Assembly: GCF_003073045.1 (NCBI RefSeq)
Contig: NC_037597.1
Span: forward strand, 27,767,927 to 27,831,926
Length of the DNA: 64,000 bases
Source: Pomacea canaliculata
Lineage: Eukaryota > Mollusca > Gastropoda > Architaenioglossa > Ampullariidae
Reading direction: 5' to 3'
Shown here: piece after piece, positions 61,991 to 64,000 of the stretch
Layout: each line of letters begins with the position of its first letter
Position numbering within the stretch: position 1 is the stretch's first letter
Notes under the pieces: generated by a model
What the model was told of the DNA's origin: nothing
The model's database searches: none
What the model saw: only the letters and a program-made list of their open reading frames with translations
Translations under genes and position numbers: made by a program

Positions 61991-63770
61991 ATGGCAGACA
62001 GTGAGCAAAAGGGAATGCAGCTCATGCAGGAGGCTGAGAAAAAACAGAAGACCACGAAAGGGTTTTTCAGCTCTATGTTTGGGTGAGCTAAGAAAAGATT
62101 TCTTGCGTGTCGAAACTTTCTGTATCACGCAGATAAAGGAATGAGTCATTTTATCACAACATGTGACATTCACATGTGTATATGTGTTGTAGAAAGCAGT
62201 TGATACTTTTACAATGTGACATAAAAACGCAAACAAAGTCATCTAGGATCATTCTTTTTCCAAGATTCAAAATGTGACTTAGAGTTAGGACTCGATTCTG
62301 GTCTGTAGTCAGCTGAGAACAACTCAAGTAGGGCCCTCTATGCTTTTACATAGGTTGTTATGGACGCTGTGACATACACCGTGAAACCGGAAAAAAATCC
62401 TAACCCAAGCTGTAACAATAAGACAAACCCAACCACTAATCCTATCCATAATTCTAGCTCCTCTTTCCCATCGTGAAAAGAGCTATGTGTTCATGGATCT
62501 CCCTACAGTTGTACCATCAGCTGATAGCTATATAGCAACTCATTGTCCCCCAACACTGTGTATCACCACACTTTGTTGCAGGACGGATTTTTCTCAAAGT
62601 TACATATAGTTACTGATCACATACTCCTGTTATGTTGCCACCCTCACCATTCACACTACAGTTGTGATGAATACATATCGATGAGACAGTAATCTGGGAT
62701 TGTATATTTAAGTCCTACTCTGTAATGTAGAATTAATGTCTGCGAGTAGCTATACTGGTTGATGCATCCCCAAGGTAGTCCAAATAAAGCAGTAACTAAG
62801 TTTGCTTTTTATATATTAAGAAATTTATTCTAGTTCCTCATACCAGAGATGTTTACCCATTTAATTTGTCAGTATTTTGCATAGACAAATCTGGAAAATA
62901 GAAAGTGAAATAAATTATTTTATTATGACGATAGGATTCTTTTAACAGGGGTGGATCTTCGAAGCAGGAAGAAGCTGCTGAGTTGTATGTGCGAGCAGCC
63001 AATGCTTTCAAAATGGCAAAGAAATGGTCAAGTGAGTCTTGCTTTTTGGATTTCCTGTTTAGATGGAAATTTAATATATAAAGATAAAAAAAAAATAGTT
63101 CCTTACCCCAAGATTGGCATATTGTTTTTTTGCACAAAGATGTAATTGCCTATATACATTTCACATTCTCTACGGTGGGCTGTAGGACATTGGAACTTTT
63201 GCCTACATTTTGGAAAGAAGTTAAAATATAATTTCTCTTGAGATCAAAAAGAAAGTGTATGTGAAACATGGGGAGCAGATAGCCTACAGTGGCCAACCCC
63301 AGAGTTGCATGCACTAGCTGTTTCATATGTGATGCAGCTTACTGCTCCAGTTGACCCATCTGTGGAGTTGCTAGCAGACTGTATGGTTGGAGGATAAGGA
63401 AGCCCTCTTGGGAAGGAGGCACTGTTAGCTTAGAATTTTGGGAATTAGTATTGTGCAGAGATGTAAACTAACCACTAGGAAAAGATATGATTCACACTGG
63501 TGGGTGTTTAGTAGTCTTAGGATATTTTTGCTTGGGTTTTTTTTTTTGTTTTTTTCACGTTTTCTTCTATAGCTTGATACTTTTATACATGCACATCTGG
63601 AAATTAAATTTATGGTTATTTGTGCGTAAAATAATATTTTTTTGGTGTTACAGTGGCAGGAGAGGCATTCTGTCGTGCAGCAGAACTGCAGCTTGCCCTT
63701 GGTAGCAAACATGAAGGAGCAACACATTATGTTGATGCTGGCAATTGCTATAGAAAGGGAGATGCTAATG
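61991..63770 (+). CDS. NAPA: Alpha-SNAP (NSF attachment protein), 5' three exons, cut by window end
   Basis: Exons 61991-62082, 62949-63031 and 63654-63770; all junctions are in phase and the last donor (AATG|GTCAGG) leads to exons beyond the window. The first 97 residues match alpha/beta-[24 protein letters not shown], then [52 protein letters not shown] and [16 protein letters not shown]. These are the N-terminal TPR-like helices, with the hydrophobic FFSSMF loop that touches membrane. Alpha-SNAP binds SNARE complexes and recruits the ATPase NSF to disassemble them after fusion. The ATG sits in an ACC-ATG-G context. The third glycine at the exon 1-2 junction depends on the exact acceptor. 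Alpha and beta paralogues cannot be told apart from this part. Confidence 0.92.
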
Positions 63771-64000
63771 GTCAGGAAAATTGTTTTTTATTCTTCTTTC
63801 ACTTTGCGGTAAACATTTCTGTAGAATAACCAGTGACATCATGTCAGAAAATTTTTGATGTTTTGATCATATAATAGTAATGATTTGCCCTTTTGCGGCC
63901 CATTTTGTTGATTATGTGTTTAAACAAGTTTAGAGGTAAACAGGTAACAATTATATGAGATGTTGGCATTAAAGGAAATCCACTGCCATGTATACTGACA

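Noticed and set aside
1-64000. CRISPR arrays, operons, bacterial-type promoters or ribosome binding sites
   Set aside because: The sequence is clearly animal nuclear DNA with spliced genes; the tandem repeats lack spacer structure.

Overview
The window is eukaryotic. Its genes are cut by many short GT-AG introns, intergenic and intronic DNA is AT-rich, and microsatellites, minisatellites and decayed transposons are common. The gene set (UTP25, C14orf119, a UQCC3-like microprotein, a Lark/RBM4-like protein, alpha-SNAP, a VWC/FN3 receptor) is generic for animals. Protein divergence, intron density and the repeat types suggest an invertebrate, probably a mollusc and perhaps a gastropod. That placement is inference; no single sequence proves it.

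Layout, left to right. At 0.2-0.85 kb lies a dead LINE reverse-transcriptase tail. At 1.7-2.2 kb on the minus strand is a two-exon gene for a 72-residue UQCC3-like mitochondrial protein, divergent from the C14orf119 homologue at 2.9-3.3 kb (+). Two tRNA-derived SINE copies lie at 5.3-5.9 kb. From 23.5 kb down to 8.5 kb on the minus strand I reconstructed a complete 21-exon UTP25 gene (SSU processome factor). All exon phases agree, except for one frame break in the last exon. Its introns hold a hAT remnant and a SINE. Its promoter at 23.5 kb carries an NRF1-type palindrome and appears to be shared with a plus-strand transcript.

From 24.5 to 31.7 kb two related TTAA-flanked DNA transposons sit head to head and share a central TTAA, making a 7.1 kb imperfect palindrome. 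The right copy keeps a broken, probably Kolobok-type, transposase. From 33.0 to 36.8 kb (+) is a five-exon gene for a 323-residue Lark/RBM4-like protein with one RRM; its 5' noncoding exon may lie at 23.7 kb.

From 52.7 down to 41.9 kb (-) is a nine-exon gene for a predicted type I membrane protein: signal peptide, IGFBP-like Cys-rich module, FN3, three VWC, two FN3, TM segment and short tail. Its introns contain a complete 337 bp hAT-type MITE with a perfect 8 bp target duplication, a SINE, and three CACGTG E-boxes in a short tandem repeat. From 53.5 to 61.3 kb I see no gene, only minisatellites and a long CA tract. At 61.3-61.4 kb four CRE-type motifs precede an alpha-SNAP gene (+) that begins at 61,991 and runs out of the window.

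These genes are housekeeping or cell-surface functions and do not form one pathway. I found no convincing new multi-gene system. The most interesting items are the palindromic transposon pair, the UTP25 frame break and tandem splice donors, the two divergent promoters, and the receptor architecture with two possible C-termini.
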